From Aliiroseovarius sp. F20344 (GTDB lineage Bacteria > Pseudomonadota > Alphaproteobacteria > Rhodobacterales > Rhodobacteraceae): a stretch of 64,000 bases of DNA. This document shows, one piece after another, positions 50,792 through 59,182 of the stretch. Made by a program: the position numbers and the translations under genes. Under the pieces are notes generated by a model. It saw only the letters and a program-made list of their open reading frames with translations. It was not told where the DNA came from and did no database searches. The first letter of the stretch is position 1, and the number at the start of each line of letters is the position of its first letter. The stretch is from NCBI RefSeq assembly GCF_023016155.1, contig NZ_JALKBG010000008.1, positions 684,501-748,500 on the forward strand, given 5' to 3'.

Positions 50792-51549
50792 TTTGGAACG
50801 GGGGGCTGGGGCCTCGGTTTGGCGTGCGAGACCATAAGCCCCTGCAGTTCGCGCAAGAGTTTCTTGGTCATCGCCTGCTCAAAGGCGTCAAAGCTGGCGG
50901 CCTGAATGGCGAAGCTTCCGATCCCGTTCAAAACGACCGCTTCGAAATAGGGTTTAAGATCACGCCCTCCATCAGTGTCCCCAACGACCAGCGCATTCAC
51001 AACTACATTTTCAAACAGATCTTGGCTTCGCACATCCTGTGGCCGGGGCCCGGAATTTGAACGGCCGTCCCCGGAAAGATCCAGACTATGTGACCAGCAA
51101 TCTGGCCGTTTCGCAAGAAGAACACCCCCAAAAACCATTGCGCGGCCTAGCCCTGTAGATGGATCAGCCGGAATACGGGCGGTGCTGCGCAACCGGTCTG
51201 CAACTCTTGTTATCACTGCCGCAGACGTGACAGGGGTCCAGTCCAGCACCAACCGTTGGTGGTTGGGACCGCTCCATTCAAACACGCTGATTTCGATGTG
51301 GGTGTTAGGCAACTCCAAAAGCTTCCCGACAACTGAAGCACTTTCAAGCGCTGCGGCAAGCCCATCCAATTGCAGCCGGTACTCACGTTCATCAACCGAA
51401 CCTGACACATCCAGCCCAAGTGCAAGGGCTTGTCGACATTGGGTTTGAGCAAGGCTTTGGGCCGGGACCGGACCAACCAGCGTAGCCAGGCAAGCTAAGA
51501 ACACGGCCCCCACCGTCTTCATGCGTTTCTTCGCAGGAAAGACAGGCAT
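50785..51549 (-). CDS. DUF1194 (von Willebrand A-like) exported protein
   Basis: 254 aa. Signal peptide MKTVGAVFLACLATLVGPVPA (internal to the predicted start), then a vWA-like domain with MIDAS-type LGLDVSGSVDEREY and later SLDLSGDGRSNSG. DUF1194 proteins are common in alphaproteobacteria; function unknown, probably periplasmic ligand or protein binding. The ATG at 51549 shares a base with the gloA stop (TGATG coupling), though Met at 51522 would place the signal peptide at the very N-terminus. Confidence 0.82.
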   Translation of the reverse strand: MPVFPAKKRMKTVGAVFLACLATLVGPVPAQSLAQTQCRQALALGLDVSGSVDEREYRLQLDGLAAALESASVVGKLLELPNTHIEISVFEWSGPNHQRLVLDWTPVTSAAVITRVADRLRSTARIPADPSTGLGRAMVFGGVLLAKRPDCWSHSLDLSGDGRSNSGPRPQDVRSQDLFENVVVNALVVGDTDGGRDLKPYFEAVVLNGIGSFAIQAASFDAFEQAMTKKLLRELQGLMVSHAKPRPQPPVPNQ

Positions 51550-51977
51550 CACCAATGCCCGGTATTTTCCATGCTTGCCCAGGGTTCCTGCGGCGCAAGG
51601 GCGTCACCCGCCTGTAACAGCTCGACCGAGATATTGTCGGGCGATCGCACAAACGCCATGTGCCCGTCGCGCGGGGGGCGATTGATCACGACGCCGTTGT
51701 CCTGCAAGTGCTGGCACATGGCGTAAATATCCTCGACCTCATAGGCCAAATGGCCGAAATGGCGGCTGTCTGATGGCAGTCCTTCGTCGCCATCCCAGTT
51801 ATAGGTCAGCTCAACCGGGCAATCCGGCTGATCTGGAGGCGCCATGAAGATCAATGAAAACCGCCCAGCTTCGCTGTCATAGTGTCGTGTTTTTTCCAGT
51901 CCCAGCAGTTCGAAGAACCGGATGCTGGCCTCAAGGTCCTTCACCCGAACCATTGTGTGCAGATAGCGGATTTTCAT
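51549..51977 (-). CDS. gloA: Lactoylglutathione lyase (glyoxalase I)
   Basis: 142 aa VOC metalloenzyme converting the methylglyoxal-glutathione hemithioacetal to S-lactoylglutathione. Metal ligand positions are seen in [22 protein letters not shown] (His), VELTYNWD (Glu), [12 protein letters not shown] (His) and NISVELLQ (Glu). Good length and N-terminus. Coupled to the DUF1194 gene by TGATG. Confidence 0.92.
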   Translation of the reverse strand: MKIRYLHTMVRVKDLEASIRFFELLGLEKTRHYDSEAGRFSLIFMAPPDQPDCPVELTYNWDGDEGLPSDSRHFGHLAYEVEDIYAMCQHLQDNGVVINRPPRDGHMAFVRSPDNISVELLQAGDALAPQEPWASMENTGHW

Positions 51978-52129
51978 TTGAGGCCTCCCTTTCGTTGCGG
52001 ATCACTGGCGCCACCATAGCACCAACAGTGCTAAGGGGAAGCCAAGTCGCATTTTCCGTCATATGGCTGTTTTTCCGAGAGGCACAACTAGATATAGTGG
52101 CCGGGCAGGTAACCTACGAGAGATTCGAA

Positions 52130-53038
52130 ATGTCATTGAGCCCCGAGCAGATCCAGGAAATCGAAGAACAACGCGCCCAGACCGGAACCACCCGTCGTGC
52201 GATCAGCGAGGGGATGGAGAAACACCTCTATACCGCGCATGAAGTGCTGGATCATGGCTTTGTCCGTGTCATCGACTATATGGGCGATGACGCCGCGATC
52301 TGTCAGGCCGCGCGGGTCAGCTACGGCAAGGGCACCAAATCGGTGCAGAATGACGAAGGGCTGATCCGGTATTTGATGCGCCACTGGCACTCGACCCCGT
52401 TTGAAATGTGCGAGATCAAGCTCCATGTGAAACTGCCCGTATTCGTGGCGCGCCAGTGGATCCGCCACCGGACGGCCAATGTGAACGAATACTCGGCGCG
52501 CTATTCGATCCTTGATCGCGAGTTCTATATTCCAGCCCCTGAACACGTCGCCGCGCAGTCCGTGGTGAACAACCAAGGCCGGGGCGTGGCGCTGCAGGGC
52601 GAAGAAGCCGCGCGGGTTCTGGACATCCTGAAGGCCGACAGCAATCGCGCCTATGATCACTATGAAGAGATGATCAGTGACGAGGGTCAGGACGGTCTGG
52701 CCCGCGAACTGGCCCGCATGAACCTGCCCGCCAACATCTATACGCAATGGTATTGGAAAGTGGACCTGCACAACCTCTTCCACTTCCTGCGCTTGCGCGC
52801 CGACCACCACGCGCAATACGAAATCCGTGTCTATGCGGACGCGATCTGCAAGGTCGTCGCCGACTGGGTCCCCGCCGCCTACGGCGCGTTCGAGGACTAC
52901 CGCCTTGGCGGTGCCAACCTTTCGGGACGCGCCATGGACTGCCTGCGCCGCATGCTGAAAGGCGAAGAAGTCACGCAGGAGACCTCCGGCATGTCGAAGG
53001 GGGAGTGGCGCGAGTTTGAGGCGGAGTTGAAGGGGTGA
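52130..53038 (+). CDS. thyX: Flavin-dependent thymidylate synthase
   Basis: 302 aa FAD enzyme making dTMP from dUMP with methylenetetrahydrofolate and NADPH. The ThyX motif is [15 protein letters not shown] (RHRx7S). The ATG at 52130 is used; the frame stays open ~276 bp upstream but that part lies over the gloA gene and its promoter and lacks homology. The stop overlaps the next start (GTGA). Confidence 0.95.
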   Translation: MSLSPEQIQEIEEQRAQTGTTRRAISEGMEKHLYTAHEVLDHGFVRVIDYMGDDAAICQAARVSYGKGTKSVQNDEGLIRYLMRHWHSTPFEMCEIKLHVKLPVFVARQWIRHRTANVNEYSARYSILDREFYIPAPEHVAAQSVVNNQGRGVALQGEEAARVLDILKADSNRAYDHYEEMISDEGQDGLARELARMNLPANIYTQWYWKVDLHNLFHFLRLRADHHAQYEIRVYADAICKVVADWVPAAYGAFEDYRLGGANLSGRAMDCLRRMLKGEEVTQETSGMSKGEWREFEAELKG

Positions 53039-53748
53039 GCGACTCTGTCAGTATTCCAGAGGAATGTGGTCGCAAATGGAATTCAGACGGCAGCAAGTGT
53101 TCTTGGCCTGCGGTGGTTAACACCCCTTGTCCTCACTGTGGCGCCGCGACCAACTTCCCTCTGCAAAATCGACAACACAACCCAAATGCTCTCATGACCT
53201 GTGCCTCGAGTGTTTGCCCAAATTGCGATGGCTTCATTCAGTTGGTTTTGACGTTCCCACATGTAGAAAGAAATTCGGCGGCTCAACGTCCCTCGGCAAT
53301 TAGAATGTTTCCGGCGAGAACCAAAAAGTACGAGATTCCCGATCTGCCTGACGTGGTCCCTGAAGCGCTACGCAAGTCCATGTTAGATACCGTCCGGGCA
53401 TACAATGCTCAGATTTATGGTGCGACTGCTACGTCTGGCCGACGGACATTGGAAGGCATTTTCAAGTTCATAGTCCCCGAGAGTAAACAAAAGCTGCCTC
53501 TCCAGAAGTTAATATTGGAAGCACAGTCACATACGGACCTAGCTGAACCGTTGAGAAAGCTCTCTGACGCAATTCGTAAGGGAGGAAATCTTGGGGCTCA
53601 TTTCGATTTGGACAACGAGCCAAATGAAACGATGGCGCGTCAAATTGTGGAACTTCTAGACTATCTCATTTCATATATTTACGTGCTTCCAGATCAGATA
53701 AGCAAACTAGAGGATGAAATACCGACCCGGTCTGGACAGCCAAATTGA
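53035..53748 (+). CDS. DUF4145-like protein with zinc-ribbon N-terminus
   Basis: 237 aa. N-terminal Cys pairs CPHC (near residue 32) and CPNC (near residue 61) suggest a zinc ribbon. The C-terminal ~130 residues ([46 protein letters not shown]) resemble DUF4145, a domain frequent in defence islands and restriction loci. Start is GTG overlapping the thyX stop by 4 bp. Base composition is noticeably more AT-rich than thyX. A large palindrome follows. Function unknown. Confidence 0.65.
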   Translation: MSDSVSIPEECGRKWNSDGSKCSWPAVVNTPCPHCGAATNFPLQNRQHNPNALMTCASSVCPNCDGFIQLVLTFPHVERNSAAQRPSAIRMFPARTKKYEIPDLPDVVPEALRKSMLDTVRAYNAQIYGATATSGRRTLEGIFKFIVPESKQKLPLQKLILEAQSHTDLAEPLRKLSDAIRKGGNLGAHFDLDNEPNETMARQIVELLDYLISYIYVLPDQISKLEDEIPTRSGQPN

Positions 53749-53776
53749 GGCATTGCGCAATGAGTGAATTAACCAG

Positions 53777-53853
53777 CCCGTGCTGCGCACGGGCAGCGCC
53801 CGACCCTCCCCACGGGAGGGCGCTTCGCACCATCTCAGGGTCGGGCGCTGCCC
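53777..53853. repeat. Compound palindromic intergenic repeat
   Basis: Contains three nested inverted repeats: CCCGTGC-TGC-GCACGGG (53777-53793), CCCTCCC-CAC-GGGAGGG (53804-53820) and a perfect 17-bp pair GGGCAGCGCCCGACCCT / AGGGTCGGGCGCTGCCC (53791-53807 and 53837-53853). The arms share bases, so alternative folds compete. No gene is needed to explain it; it looks like a REP/MITE-like element or strong terminator-like structure behind the DUF4145 gene. Confidence 0.8.
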
Positions 53854-53881
53854 TCAGCAGATGCCGCACTCCCCCATAGAA

Positions 53882-53913
53882 AAACCCCGCCGAGTTTTCA
53901 CTCCGCGGGGTTT
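53882..53913. terminator. Terminator hairpin before csp (bidirectional)
   Basis: AAACCCCGC / GCGGGGTTT perfect 9-bp stem with a 14-nt loop, flanked by A and T runs. It ends the thyX-DUF4145 transcript and could also stop readthrough from csp. Confidence 0.8.
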
Positions 53914-54040
53914 CGCAATTCGGTGGGTCAAAGCAAATCCGATCAGTGGCATTCCACTCTCATTCGAACGCGATTGCGGGCAATCGCTGCTTTGAGAGGC
54001 CGGTGAATACTCTTATGATCGTATCAGGATTTGCTCTCGC

Positions 54041-54259
54041 TTAGCCCTGAACTTCGATCTCAACTGCCGACTGGCGACCGTCGCGACCTTCTTGCAGGTC
54101 GTAGGACACTTTGGTGTTGTCGGCCAGACCGGTCAGGCCCGAACGCTCAACAGCCGAGATGTGTACAAACACGTCTTTGCCGCCGTTATCGGGTGCGATG
54201 AAGCCGTAGCCTTTGGTGGTGTTGAACCATTTCACGGTGCCGGTTTGTTTATCGGACAT
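54041..54259 (-). CDS. csp: Cold-shock domain protein
   Basis: 72 aa single CSD, binding single-stranded RNA/DNA. RNP1 KGYGFIAP and RNP2 DVFVHISA are present. GGAG lies seven bases upstream of the ATG. The region upstream (54260-54524) is free of genes and can hold a long 5' leader, as is common for csp mRNAs; I see no decisive structure in it. Confidence 0.93.
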   Translation of the reverse strand: MSDKQTGTVKWFNTTKGYGFIAPDNGGKDVFVHISAVERSGLTGLADNTKVSYDLQEGRDGRQSAVEIEVQG

Positions 54260-54524
54260 ATCCGCTTCTCCTTATTTGAACCCTGCAGTGTGCGGGGCCT
54301 TCGTTCGCAATCAGGTATCGTCCGACTGCATGAAAGGAGGCGGTAGATAGTTCTGTCTTACCCCTTTGACATGGGGCGCGAGGCGTCGAAATGCAAGAAA
54401 AACCTTAAGAACGCCTGATTTGCAGCGGAACTCTGCATCCTTTCGTTTCTCGCCGTATGGGGTCATAAAAGGCGCAGGTGGCACCATCGGGGTGTCGTGT
54501 GACAGGACTATGACAGGGGGCGAC

Positions 54525-54860
54525 ATGCGCGTTTGGGGGCTGAAAAATTGTGATACCTGCCGCAAGGCGGTGAAGGCGCTGGAGGGGGCGGGGCGAACGC
54601 TCGATTACGTGGATGTGCGTGCGAATGGCGTGGACCGGGGTGATCTGGAGCGGTTCTTTGCGGCCTTCGGGGATGCGCTGGTGAACAAGCGATCCACCAC
54701 GTGGCGTGGGCTGTCCGAGGCGGAACGGGTAGGGGATCCGGTTGCGCTTTTGGCGACGCATCCAACCCTGATGAAGCGTCCGGTGATCGAGGCCGATGGC
54801 GACTTGACGCTGGGTTGGGATGTAAAAACGCAAGCGAAATGGTTGGCGAACGGCAATTGA
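54525..54860 (+). CDS. ArsC/Spx-family thioredoxin-fold protein
   Basis: 111 aa. N-terminal redox motif NCDTCRKA (CxxC) and LEGAGRTLDYVDVRANG, then TLMKRPVIEADG, the RP motif of the ArsC/Spx fold. It is probably a YffB-like reductase rather than a true arsenate reductase; no ars genes are nearby. Start at 54525 has GGGGG upstream; an ATG 15 bases earlier is possible. Confidence 0.85.
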   Translation: MRVWGLKNCDTCRKAVKALEGAGRTLDYVDVRANGVDRGDLERFFAAFGDALVNKRSTTWRGLSEAERVGDPVALLATHPTLMKRPVIEADGDLTLGWDVKTQAKWLANGN

Positions 54861-54895
54861 TCCCTTATCTGGGATGAAAGAGCAGGAGGAAAACG

Positions 54896-55252
54896 ATGCG
54901 TAATGCCGCTTTGGTTCTTGGTGTGATTGCAGGTGTTTTGGGCATGATCGTCGGGTTTTTTGGATATGGATACACGGAAGTGATCGACCGGTTTGGCGAA
55001 CTTCCTGACTTGGCTGAACAGGTGGACAACCCCGGCCGAATTCGCGTGTTTGCACTGATCGCGCCGCTTCTGGCGCTGGCCGGTGGGGCGATGGCACGCT
55101 CTGTCGCGCAGATTGGGGGCGGGTTGATGCTGGCCTCGGCTGCCGGGATGTATTTTGCCTTTGGTTACGGTGTCTTCACCATGTTCCCAATCGCACTGGC
55201 CGCGCTGGGCGGCATTCTTGCATTGGTGGCAACCAAGCCCGACCCGCACTAG
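54896..55252 (+). CDS. Small four-helix membrane protein, unknown
   Basis: 118 aa with about four hydrophobic segments (ALVLGVIAGVLGMIVGFFGYG, FALIAPLLALAGGAMA, IGGGLMLASAAGMYFAFGY, FPIALAALGGILALVA). Architecture is like DUF4064-type proteins. AGGAGG lies six bases before the ATG. It follows the ArsC-like gene by 35 bp and is closed by a terminator. Confidence 0.75.
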   Translation: MRNAALVLGVIAGVLGMIVGFFGYGYTEVIDRFGELPDLAEQVDNPGRIRVFALIAPLLALAGGAMARSVAQIGGGLMLASAAGMYFAFGYGVFTMFPIALAALGGILALVATKPDPH

Positions 55253-55280
55253 GTCATCCACGATAGTTTGGAAATTGAAG

Positions 55281-55310
55281 CGCCTGTGGAGCAATTCCGC
55301 AGGCGTTTTT
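55281..55310 (+). terminator. Terminator after small membrane protein gene
   Basis: CGCCTGTGGA-GCAAT-TCCGCAGGCG (10-bp stem, one G-T pair) followed by TTTTT. Confidence 0.92.
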
Positions 55311-55377
55311 CTGCCCTGCGGCGCGGTGTTTGCTGCACCTGCGTGACCAGAATTTGCATTCGTAGTCAATCACGGCC

Positions 55378-55439
55378 AGTCTCGGGTTCATAACAGAAGC
55401 GGTAAACCCGCTCGAAGAAACGGGCAAAGCCCCAGCGAC
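55378..55439 (+). promoter_or_regulatory. Candidate structured leader (possible xanthine/urate riboswitch) before NCS2 permease
   Basis: Directly upstream of the permease ribosome site are mutually exclusive short helices: CCCG (55407-55410) with CGGG (55421-55424), versus GGGC (55422-55425) with GCCC (55429-55432) across an AAA loop. A further outer pairing GTC...GAC can close the unit. The conserved-looking unpaired runs GGTAAA and GGGCAAAGCCCCA and the gene type recall the NMT1 (xanthine) riboswitch class of proteobacteria, but I cannot confirm the consensus by eye. Confidence 0.35.
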
Positions 55440-55450
55440 AGGGAAGTGAA

Positions 55451-56797
55451 ATGACAGATATTAGTAACGCAGAGGCCCTGCGGGACCCCAACTACATGCC
55501 CCCATTAGGGCAAGCGGTCCCGCTTGGTATTCAACATGTTCTGGCGATGTTTGCCTCGAACGTGACGCCTGCCATCATCGTGGCAGGTGCAGCCGGGTTT
55601 GGCTTTGGGTCAAACTCTCCAGATTTTCCGGTCATGCTTTATATGATCCAGATGTCGATGCTGTTTGCGGGCATCGCAACATTGATCCAGACCATAGGCA
55701 TGGGCCCCGTGGGCGCGCGTTTGCCCATTGTGCAGGGGACAAGCTTTGCCTTCTTGCCTGTTATGATCCCGGCTGTGGCCGGGCAGGGTGTGGCTGGCAT
55801 GGCCGGGCTGATGACCGGCGTGATGATCGGCGGGGTGTTCCACTTCCTGCTGGGCGCTGTGATCGGTAAAATTCGCTTCGCATTGCCGCCTTTGGTCACA
55901 GGGTTGATCGTTTTGATGATCGGTTTGTCCCTTGTGAAGGTTGGCATTCAGTATGCCGCGGGTGGTGTGCCTTTGATGGGCAAACCTGAATTCGGCAGCC
56001 TGAACATGTGGATCCCCGCATTGGTTGTTGTTGTTGTCACGTTGGCGATCAAGTTCTTTACGCGGGGCTTCATGGCCGTCGCGGCGGTCTTGATTGGCCT
56101 GATCGCAGGCTATGTCGTCGCCATGATGATGGGCCAGGTGAACTTCGGCAATGTCGGGCGTGCGTCTTGGTTTGCAATGCCCATGCCTTTCAAATGGGGC
56201 ATGGATTTCAACGGCGCCATCATCATCGGCATGTGCTTCATGGCTGTTATCTCGGCGATTGAAACCGTTGGCGATACGTCGGGCATCACCAAAGGTGGCG
56301 CAGGGCGCGAAGCTACGGATGACGAGATTTCTGGCGCGACCTACGCGGATGGTCTGGGAACGGCAATCGCTGGCATCTTTGGTGGCCTTCCAAATACCTC
56401 GTTTAGCCAGAACGTCGGCTTGATCAGCATGACCGGCATGATGAGCCGCCATGTGGTGACCATCGGGGCGTTGTTCTTGATTGTCTGTGGATTGGTTCCG
56501 AAAATCGGCTCGATCGTATCCACGGTTCCAATTAACGTGCTGGGTGGCGGTGTGATCGTCATGTTCGGCATGGTGGCCGCTGCTGGTCTGAACATGCTGT
56601 CCGAGGTGACTTGGAACCGTCGCAACATGGTGATCTTCGCCGTGTCGCTGTCGATGGGTCTTGGACTTCAACTGGTACCGGAGGCGCTTCAGCACATGGG
56701 GCGGACTTGGCAGATCCTGCTGACCTCGGGCCTGTTGCCTGCGGCCTTCTTGTCCATCGTGTTGAACCTGGTTCTGCCCGAAGAACTGGGCGAATAA
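55451..56797 (+). CDS. NCS2-family xanthine/uric acid (or uracil) permease
   Basis: 448 aa, about 14 transmembrane segments. Family signatures: QHVLAMFASNVTPAIIV, LPIVQGTSFAFLPVM, MAVISAIETVGDTSGITKGG (the conserved Glu region of TM8) and GGLPNTSFSQNVGLI. The TM10 motif style suggests xanthine or urate rather than uracil. No purine catabolic genes are adjacent. A putative RNA leader precedes it and a strong terminator follows. Confidence 0.9.
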   Translation: MTDISNAEALRDPNYMPPLGQAVPLGIQHVLAMFASNVTPAIIVAGAAGFGFGSNSPDFPVMLYMIQMSMLFAGIATLIQTIGMGPVGARLPIVQGTSFAFLPVMIPAVAGQGVAGMAGLMTGVMIGGVFHFLLGAVIGKIRFALPPLVTGLIVLMIGLSLVKVGIQYAAGGVPLMGKPEFGSLNMWIPALVVVVVTLAIKFFTRGFMAVAAVLIGLIAGYVVAMMMGQVNFGNVGRASWFAMPMPFKWGMDFNGAIIIGMCFMAVISAIETVGDTSGITKGGAGREATDDEISGATYADGLGTAIAGIFGGLPNTSFSQNVGLISMTGMMSRHVVTIGALFLIVCGLVPKIGSIVSTVPINVLGGGVIVMFGMVAAAGLNMLSEVTWNRRNMVIFAVSLSMGLGLQLVPEALQHMGRTWQILLTSGLLPAAFLSIVLNLVLPEELGE

Positions 56798-56819
56798 GAT
56801 CGACCACCAGAAAAGCAAA

Positions 56820-56848
56820 AGAGCACCTGAGAAGGTGCTCTTTTTTTG
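56820..56848. terminator. Bidirectional terminator between permease and bufferin operon
   Basis: Perfect 9-bp stem AGAGCACCT / AGGTGCTCT, 4-nt loop, then a T7 run on the plus strand and TTTTGCTTTT on the minus strand; lies between convergent transcripts. Confidence 0.92.
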
Positions 56849-56864
56849 TTTTAGATGAAGCCGC

Positions 56865-57413
56865 TTACCTGAGCTTCAACAGCCGATCCAGCGACAGAGC
56901 ACCTGCGCCTTTGAAAACGGGGATCAGCAGCACAACAACCCAAAACAGGCGTTGATCCAGAATAAGGCTGTCTGGTATGCGATCAAACCAAGCACCCAAG
57001 GTCTCGGCATGTTCGATGCCCCCATGACCAAACAAGTCAGTGAGGCTTTGCACGACGACAAAACCAATCATGCCCAGCGAGGCCAAGCGGGTGAACAGCC
57101 CGATCACGATCAGAAGCGGTAGAATGAACTCGGCCACCGTGCCAGCAAAGACGACAGCCCAGTGGAAGAAAGTCAGATCGCCCACGTTATAGCTGGCGGC
57201 CTCCATGGCTTTGGGGAAGATCTGCGCATAGGCCCCAAGCGAAGGCTTGAAAATGCCCAAAAGGCCCGGACCCACCTTGGTCAGGGCAGATGCCCAGAAA
57301 TACCCCAGAAGCGTGGCCGCAAATGTAAAGCGTGCCAGCAGAGGCAGAACCTCGGGGGCGGCACGATCAGCCAGCCCGGCCAGCCGGTTGTGAATGTGAG
57401 CCAAGGCGCGCAT
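56865..57413 (-). CDS. bufD: DoxX-family membrane protein of bufferin operon
   Basis: 182 aa with about four transmembrane helices (LLARFTFAATLLGYFWASALTK, VVFAGTVAEFILPLLIVIGLF, ASLGMIGFVVVQSLTDLFG, LFWVVVLLIPVF). DoxX proteins are linked to membrane redox processes. It is the last of four genes in the order precursor-MNIO-DUF2063-DoxX, matching the Caulobacter gig/buf operon, where the DoxX member is GigD/BufD. Its exact role is unproven. Confidence 0.82.
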   Translation of the reverse strand: MRALAHIHNRLAGLADRAAPEVLPLLARFTFAATLLGYFWASALTKVGPGLLGIFKPSLGAYAQIFPKAMEAASYNVGDLTFFHWAVVFAGTVAEFILPLLIVIGLFTRLASLGMIGFVVVQSLTDLFGHGGIEHAETLGAWFDRIPDSLILDQRLFWVVVLLIPVFKGAGALSLDRLLKLR

Positions 57414-57436
57414 GGCAATGTCCTTCCATCTTCTTT

Positions 57437-58225
57437 TTATTTGTCCCGGTCTATACCGGTTATAGCTTGCGCCGCGATCAGGATCGTCAGCGTTTCAGTC
57501 AGATCGAAATCTGGCGTCTCGGAAGTGGCAAGCCCAAGGGCGGTGCCAAAGCTTCGGCCTTTCAGAAGCGAGCTGACAAAGGCAGCAGCCCCTTCGGGCA
57601 GCAGGTAGGTGGCCGGCTCAAATCCAATGCGCGAAATCAGGATGTCCTCGCCGCCGGATGTCGGTTGCGGACCGTCCTGCATGTTAAAGTCCCAAATGGA
57701 TTTCGCGGGCCACTTGGCGCGCAGCACCTCGCAGGCCGGGGCCAGCGTCAGGCGCGCTTCCATTAGCTCGTGCTGGCTAAGGTCGGTCAGCTCGGCCGGA
57801 TCGATCGGATCGGCATCGCCTGCGTGATAGGCACGGCGCAGGGCCAGTTCTAAACGGGCCACGTCGGAAAGGTATTTCAGATGCAGCGTTCCGGGGAAGC
57901 TTTCCAGAAATCCGGGAAGGGCCGCACCGTAATGCATCATCAGCTGAGATGCAGGCGGATGAATGCGCAAGTAAACCTTCGCCATTTCGCGAAAGAAATC
58001 GTCCCCTAGAAGCTTTGCTAGAACCGGGAAGCCGGTCAACATCGCCTCGGACAGGCTGTGCACAACATTGTTGCGATAGACCGAGAAGCGTTTTGAGGCT
58101 TGCTGGCCATCGGGGTTCACCAGGCCCTCGGGCACATCAGCCTGCGCGTTTAGGATTGCATTGCGGAACTCTAACTGGGTTACCGCGGCACGGTCGGTCG
58201 CTTGGGTCAGTGTGTCTTGCGTCAT
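57437..58225 (-). CDS. bufC: DUF2063 partner protein of MNIO enzyme
   Basis: 262 aa. N-terminal DUF2063 region (FRNAILNAQADVPEGL, RFSVYRNNVVHSLSEAMLTGFPVLAKLLGDDFF) and a C-terminal region FDLTETLTILIAAQAITGI. In MNIO systems this protein recognises the precursor and delivers it to the MNIO enzyme (cf. MbnC and BufC). The start overlaps the bufB stop (ATGA), so the complex partners are co-translated. Confidence 0.87.
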   Translation of the reverse strand: MTQDTLTQATDRAAVTQLEFRNAILNAQADVPEGLVNPDGQQASKRFSVYRNNVVHSLSEAMLTGFPVLAKLLGDDFFREMAKVYLRIHPPASQLMMHYGAALPGFLESFPGTLHLKYLSDVARLELALRRAYHAGDADPIDPAELTDLSQHELMEARLTLAPACEVLRAKWPAKSIWDFNMQDGPQPTSGGEDILISRIGFEPATYLLPEGAAAFVSSLLKGRSFGTALGLATSETPDFDLTETLTILIAAQAITGIDRDK

Positions 58226-59088
58226 GCGGGCACCTTTTGCGTCTGTGCAGCCATCTGAGCAGTTGCGCGGGCGGCTTCGCTTTCAAGCACATCCCATTCG
58301 GGCACGTCATTGTCCCACTCGATCAGGGCGGGTCGGGCACCTGTACGGGCGATGACGTGATCAAACAGGGCCCAGACGGGCTCGTCCACCGGTTTGCCAT
58401 GGCTGTCGATCAACAGCTTGCGGCCAAGTTCATCCGCATCCTCGTCGTGACCGGCAAGGTGGATTTCCTCGACCAGCTCGAGTGGATAGGCGTCCAGATA
58501 ATCCAGCGCTTCAAACTCTAGATTGGTGGCCGAGATAAACACGTTGTTCACGTCCAGCAGCAGACCACAGCCCGTGCGGCGGGCGACTTCGCGAATGAAA
58601 TCGGGCTCAGACCATGTGCTTTCAGCGAAGGCGAGATAGGAAGAGGGGTTTTCCAACAGCATCTTTCGGCCCAGAAGCTCCTGCACTTCGTTAATATGGG
58701 CGGTGACGCGGTTCAATGTTTCGTTCGTGTAGGGCAGGGGCAAAAGGTCGTTCAGGAACGCACTATCATGGGTCGACCATGCCAGATGTTCCGAGAAGCT
58801 GGCCGGGTTCAGCCAGTCCACCAGTTTTTTCAGTCGGGCCAGATGTTCGGGGTCCAAACGGCCCTCGCCCCCGATCGACGCACCCACGCCGTGGACGGAA
58901 ATCGGGAAGTTTTCGGCCAGATGACGTAGCTGAGCGATCTGACGGCCACCGTCGCCCATGTAGTTTTCGGCGTGAATCTCAAGCCAAGTCACATCGCCGG
59001 GGGCGTTCAGAAGGTCTTGGAAATGCTGCGCTTTGTACCCAACGCCAGCGCCATTCGGAAGCGTCGTGTTTGTGCGTTGTTCCAACAT
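58222..59088 (-). CDS. bufB: MNIO (DUF692) iron enzyme, bufferin maturase
   Basis: 288 aa TIM-barrel of the multinuclear non-heme iron oxidative family. Metal-site regions visible: WLEIHAENYMGDGG, PISVHGVGASIGG, FSEHLAWS, LLLDVNNVFISATN, IHLAGHDEDADE, LIDSHGKPVDEPVW and LIEWDNDVPEW, providing His, Asp and Glu ligands. In the bufferin pathway it converts core cysteines of the precursor to thiooxazoles. Start at 59088 (MLEQRTNTTLP); an upstream in-frame codon would add 14 residues. Confidence 0.9.
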   Translation of the reverse strand: MLEQRTNTTLPNGAGVGYKAQHFQDLLNAPGDVTWLEIHAENYMGDGGRQIAQLRHLAENFPISVHGVGASIGGEGRLDPEHLARLKKLVDWLNPASFSEHLAWSTHDSAFLNDLLPLPYTNETLNRVTAHINEVQELLGRKMLLENPSSYLAFAESTWSEPDFIREVARRTGCGLLLDVNNVFISATNLEFEALDYLDAYPLELVEEIHLAGHDEDADELGRKLLIDSHGKPVDEPVWALFDHVIARTGARPALIEWDNDVPEWDVLESEAARATAQMAAQTQKVPA

Positions 59089-59118
59089 GTCAAAAGCCTT
59101 CGTATCTTTTTTCAGATG

Positions 59119-59148
59119 TGCTCTGGCCAAGCGATGTTGGCCAGAGCA
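59119..59148 (-). promoter_or_regulatory. Strong hairpin between bufA and bufB
   Basis: Perfect 12-bp stem TGCTCTGGCCAA / TTGGCCAGAGCA with a 6-nt loop in the 94-bp gap. There is no minus-strand U run after it, so it is more likely an mRNA-stabilising or attenuating element that favours the small precursor over the enzymes. Confidence 0.65.
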
Positions 59149-59182
59149 GAGTTCTTGGGACTGTTCAGCTTAACCTTGAGGA

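Noticed and set aside
51854-52129. N-terminal extension of ThyX
   Set aside because: This open stretch is antisense to gloA and spans the promoter gap; ThyX homology begins at 52130.
53780-53995. Small open frame (71 codons) over the palindromic repeat
   Set aside because: It lies across inverted repeats and a terminator, has no ribosome site and no protein-like composition.
54260-54524. Possible small RNA or thermosensor in the csp leader
   Set aside because: Leader length is compatible with csp regulation, but I found no convincing paired structure or consensus.
55610-56818. Minus-strand open frame (402 codons) opposite the NCS2 permease
   Set aside because: His/Asp/Gln-rich antisense translation of membrane-protein codons; no support.
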